A stretch of DNA of 64,000 nt from Gammaproteobacteria bacterium (GTDB lineage Bacteria > Pseudomonadota > Gammaproteobacteria > Pseudomonadales > Pseudomonadaceae): the NCBI GenBank assembly GCA_023475025.1, contig JAMCWB010000030.1, positions 65,853 through 129,852 of the forward strand, in the 5' to 3' direction. Below are positions 61,459-64,000 of the stretch, piece by piece. A model generated the notes under the pieces. It worked only from the letters and a program-made list of their open reading frames with translations, had not been told where the DNA came from and ran no database searches. A program made the translations under genes and the position numbers. Each line of letters opens with the position of its first letter. Within the stretch, counting starts at the first letter, position 1.

Positions 61459-62361
61459 CTACCGGGACATCCGCTGGCGAAACGCTTCGGGTGTCATGCC
61501 AACCTCTTTACGGAACGCCGCTGTGAAAGAGGCCGGATTCAGAAAGCCGGTTTGATATGACACCTGCTTTATCAGCATATGGCGATTCAGCAGCAGCGAC
61601 TTTGCCTTGCGTATACGGGCCTGCGCCGCATACTGGCGCAGTGTCAGCCCGGTGGTGTTCTTGAACTGTTCGGACAGTCGCCTTACCGGCATATCGCAGG
61701 CATCCGCCAGTTGCTTCAGCGAGTTACCTCCCTCAGCGCCCTCCTCCAACATCTCACGCAACAGCCTCAGCTGCTGCGGGCTCAACTTGCCAGCAGCGGC
61801 AAGGGAAACGGCTGGCTTCAGGAACTGTCTGTGCAGGTCCAGCGCGATGGCGGTCAACAGACACTCGGTATGCAGTTCACTGGCAAAACCCGGTGTAGCG
61901 ACCTCCTGCGCCAGACGTTGCAGGGAGGCCTGAAGATAACCGCTTTGCAGGTTGAGCATGCTGTCGTTCAGGCAACCATCCCAGTCCCATTGAAGCCCAA
62001 CCAGCGGGCCAAGAGCTGCTGGATCGAACAGACAAATCATGGCCTTGTATTCTGATACGCCATGGCAGAACTGAAACTCCGTATCGCGCGGAAGGAAAAG
62101 CACCTGCCCCAGGGGCTTGAAGTCACCATCCCGACCGGAAAAGCGCCCCCGATTATCCGAAAAGTTCGTCCGGCATCTGGTCGCAGAGGGTAAAGCCAGG
62201 CGCAACAGGCAGCTGCTTTCAGGCTGGATCACGGCGGTACCGGCATTCGACCAGTGAGCGTTTTCAATACGTATATCGAACCCCTCGTCCACCAGCCGGG
62301 ACTCGGTCAAAAACTCACCGGCACTGGAGGGATCGTACTCAAGATAATTGACTGAATACAT
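61459..62361 (-). CDS. AraC-family transcriptional regulator
   Basis: 300 residues. The N-terminal part (1-190) is an AraC-like ligand or cupin-type domain. The C-terminal double helix-turn-helix spans about 205-300 (LKQLADACDMPVRRLSEQF, then IKQVSYQTGFLNPASFTAAFRKEVG). Divergent from the VOC protein; the 204-bp gap has two dyads. Likely activates the VOC gene or its own gene in response to an aromatic or lipidic compound; not assignable to a named regulator. Confidence 0.88.
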   Translation of the reverse strand: MYSVNYLEYDPSSAGEFLTESRLVDEGFDIRIENAHWSNAGTAVIQPESSCLLRLALPSATRCRTNFSDNRGRFSGRDGDFKPLGQVLFLPRDTEFQFCHGVSEYKAMICLFDPAALGPLVGLQWDWDGCLNDSMLNLQSGYLQASLQRLAQEVATPGFASELHTECLLTAIALDLHRQFLKPAVSLAAAGKLSPQQLRLLREMLEEGAEGGNSLKQLADACDMPVRRLSEQFKNTTGLTLRQYAAQARIRKAKSLLLNRHMLIKQVSYQTGFLNPASFTAAFRKEVGMTPEAFRQRMSR

Positions 62362-62428
62362 GGCTCTGACCTTCAGTGATTATTATTGTTGGCACTGAGT
62401 TTTCATAACCCCAGCATACCTACCGCCA

Positions 62429-62458
62429 ATTGCATGGCAATCGATAAATACCTTTATC
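62429..62458. promoter_or_regulatory. Two adjacent dyads in the AraC/VOC gap
   Basis: ATTGC-N3-GCAAT (62429-62441) followed at once by GATAAA-N4-TTTATC (62443-62458). They sit about midway between the two divergent starts and could be sites for the AraC protein or another regulator. Confidence 0.35.
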
Positions 62459-62565
62459 AGCTATTCAAAAAGCCAATACCTGAAACAGATATTTTGCTCT
62501 TGCCCGCCATTGATCGTCTCGACTTTAATGGGTGTCCGTTCCCCCTCTTCCACCCGAGAAAGACC

Positions 62566-62973
62566 ATGATTCTTCGAATGGACCACTTCACCATCGTCAC
62601 TGATCAGCTTGAGCACACCAGACAGTTCTATGTCGATTTGCTCGGGTTGGAGCTGGGGCCCAGGCCTCCATTTCCGGTAGACGGGTTATGGCTTTATTCG
62701 AAAGGTCACCCCGTACTGCATGTCATCCTCGTCGCCAAGATGCCGAATCCGCGCCGTGGCGTACTCGACCACATGGCCTTTGCCGCCGAGGGGCTTTCTT
62801 CCACCCTGGACAAACTCGATCAGCACGCCATTCGTTATCGGATCATCCGGGCGCCTGGCGAGATACGGACATGGCAGGTTTTTTTCAGGGACCCGAACGA
62901 CGTCGAGGTCGAGCTGGACTTCGCACCCGCTGAACAACCACCGCCGGACTGGAAAGAGCGGAGCAAACTCTAG
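62566..62973 (+). CDS. VOC-fold (glyoxalase/extradiol-like) protein
   Basis: 135 residues, one VOC module pair. His in MDHFTIVTDQLEHT at the N-terminus, His in LDHMAFAAEG midway and Glu in NDVEVELDF near the end form the usual metal site. Single-domain members are glyoxalases, isomerases or small dioxygenases. I start at ATG 62566 (MILRMDHFT), as the family begins here; the 60 residues before it have no likeness. Its stop overlaps the convergent SDR stop by 4 bp (CTAG). Confidence 0.82.
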   Translation: MILRMDHFTIVTDQLEHTRQFYVDLLGLELGPRPPFPVDGLWLYSKGHPVLHVILVAKMPNPRRGVLDHMAFAAEGLSSTLDKLDQHAIRYRIIRAPGEIRTWQVFFRDPNDVEVELDFAPAEQPPPDWKERSKL

Positions 62974-63749
62974 ATCAAACCCGTGTAGGCGCCGCCATCC
63001 AACTGAAGATTCTGGCCAGTGATATAACCGGCCTGGACCGAACACAGAAAGGTGCAGGCAGCGGCAAACTCCTCCGGCGTACCAAAGCGTCGCGCCGGAA
63101 CCGGTTTGAGCATTTCCGCACGCGCCTCATCCAGGCTGATTCCCTTGTGCCTGGCCAGTTCCCCGGTCATATAGGCCAGACGGTCGGTCGCTATCCGTTC
63201 TGGCAACACATTGTTGATCGTCACGTTGTCGCGTATCACCTCCACCGACAGCGCCTTGGAGAAGGCGGTCAGCCCCGCTCGGGCCGCGGTTGACAGCCCC
63301 ATGGGCAACCGTGGCGACTTGACCATTGCTGAGGTGATATTCACTATCCTGCCAAAGCCTCGTGCTCGCATGCCCTCGACTACCTGCTGAATCAACAACA
63401 CGGCGGACAGCATGTTGGCTTCCAGTGCTTTCTGCCAACACTCAAGATCCCAGTCCTGAAGGCGCCCTGGCGCCGGCCCGCCATTATTGGTGATCAGGAT
63501 ATCCGGCTCCGGGCACGCCGCCAGCAACGCCTCACGACCAACATGGCTGTTGAGGTCGGCAACTACCTGAACCGGACGCAGGCCCGTCGCCTGATAGACC
63601 GCCTCGGCGACCTCGCTTAGGGTATCGGCATGGCGGCCGTTGATCACGACCTCGCATCCCTCATTCGCCAATGCCAGCGCACAAGCCTTGCCCAGGCCCC
63701 GTGATGAGGCGCATACGATCGCCTTGCGTCCGGTAATACCTGTATCCAC
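62970..63749 (-). CDS. Atypical SDR lacking the Tyr-x3-Lys motif
   Basis: About 259 residues from a GTG start at 63749 (GGGGTG upstream), giving DTGITGRKAIVCASSRGLG as N-terminus. The fold is an SDR (NNGGPAPG, VNITSAMV, final LDGGAYTG), but where YxxxK is expected it reads GLSTAARAGL. Such SDRs form a known odd branch; activity is uncertain. Longer in-frame starts up to 63920 would add unlike residues. Convergent with the VOC gene and divergent from the TetR start. Confidence 0.75.
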   Translation of the reverse strand: MDTGITGRKAIVCASSRGLGKACALALANEGCEVVINGRHADTLSEVAEAVYQATGLRPVQVVADLNSHVGREALLAACPEPDILITNNGGPAPGRLQDWDLECWQKALEANMLSAVLLIQQVVEGMRARGFGRIVNITSAMVKSPRLPMGLSTAARAGLTAFSKALSVEVIRDNVTINNVLPERIATDRLAYMTGELARHKGISLDEARAEMLKPVPARRFGTPEEFAAACTFLCSVQAGYITGQNLQLDGGAYTGLI

Positions 63750-63920
63750 TATGCACCCCCACTGCTGGCCCAGACGCGCGGTATGCATGCCAGGTAACCG
63801 ATTGAAAAATGCCCAGGTCAATGGACGCATGCCCCTTACAGCGACGGCGCAATACTTTATGCTGTACGCAACAGATAACCGTTGCACCACCAGAACAAGA
63901 TCAGAAGACGGAACAACCAT

Positions 63921-64000
63921 ATGAATACCCCGTCAGCCCGTCCGGAACCGAATAAACGCGACACACTGAACCGTTTGCTGGCCGCCGCACGGGAAAACTT
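63921..64000 (+). CDS. Probable TetR-family regulator, N-terminal start
   Basis: Only 26 codons are in the window: a polar leader (NTPSARPEPNKR) then RLLAAARENF, the usual opening helix of TetR proteins just before the helix-turn-helix. It is divergent from the atypical SDR across 171 bp, a common regulator/target layout. Confidence 0.5.
   Translation, partial: MNTPSARPEPNKRDTLNRLLAAAREN

Noticed and set aside
1-64000. CRISPR arrays, tRNA or rRNA genes, transposase or integrase genes, phage genes
   Set aside because: No regularly spaced repeats, cloverleaf sequences or recognisable mobility proteins were found on reading both strands; only short breakpoint repeats near folE hint at a lost element.

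Overview
The window looks like a catabolic island from a Pseudomonas-type gammaproteobacterium. Coding DNA is fairly GC-rich and the intergenic DNA is clearly AT-richer. Shine-Dalgarno sites are of the AGGAG type. The folM-folE-folX order near the right end is the one I know from Pseudomonas. I see no rRNA, tRNA, CRISPR array or transposase gene.

Left third (1-19,603): an abietane diterpenoid (resin acid) degradation cluster of the dit type. On the minus strand, from right to left, lie a 3Fe-4S-type ferredoxin (ditA3), an SDR (ditB), an extradiol dioxygenase (ditC), an FAH-family hydrolase (ditD), an MFS permease (ditE) and an IclR regulator (ditR). Then follow a thiolase-like protein with its DUF35 partner (ditF, plus strand), an SDR (ditG), a second FAH protein (ditH), the Rieske oxygenase subunits (ditA1, ditA2), a DUF2889 protein, an SDR (ditI), an acyl-CoA ligase (ditJ), a TetR regulator (ditK), an amidohydrolase, a third FAH protein, a 3-hydroxyacyl-CoA dehydrogenase (ditN) and a thiolase cut by the window edge (ditO). 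Order and spacing match what I remember of the Pseudomonas abietaniphila BKME-9 dit cluster. The logic is CoA activation, aromatic-ring dihydroxylation, meta cleavage, and hydrolytic and beta-oxidation-like breakdown of the rest.

19,846-26,951: a minus-strand operon of cytochrome P450, GMC alcohol oxidase/dehydrogenase, aldehyde dehydrogenase, DUF1329 protein and an alpha/beta hydrolase-type lipoprotein. It reads as stepwise oxidation of a methyl or alcohol group to an acid. Both end genes are broken: the P450 has an in-frame TAG at codon 26, and the hydrolase has an internal, frameshifting deletion between short identical sequences. A divergent TetR gene sits beside it. A chemoreceptor plus a secreted partner follow (27,722-30,184).

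30,354-60,360: a large, repetitive accessory region. It holds three related MFS permeases and a Bcr/CflA-type exporter, a 2Fe-2S ferredoxin with its reductase, and an intact P450. It also holds an HsaA-like flavin monooxygenase, an unusual fusion of a degenerate alpha/beta hydrolase with a flavin reductase, a CrtI-like FAD oxidoreductase, four more DUF1329 proteins, one DUF1302 outer-membrane protein, several SDRs, three SnoaL/NTF2-fold proteins and a phosphotransferase-fold protein. Shared dyads and promoter-like blocks upstream of three genes (39.04, 40.52-40.75 and 49.34-49.48 kb) suggest one regulon. The region looks built by repeated duplication of uptake and oxidation modules. I consider it the best candidate for an incompletely described hydrophobic terpenoid or steroid-like pathway.

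Right end (60,395-64,000): an intact folE lies between a 3'-truncated folX and a 5'-truncated folM, with a 14-bp near-identical direct repeat at or near both breakpoints. This looks like a rearrangement scar at the island edge. Beyond it are an AraC regulator, a VOC-fold protein, an atypical SDR and the start of a probable TetR gene.
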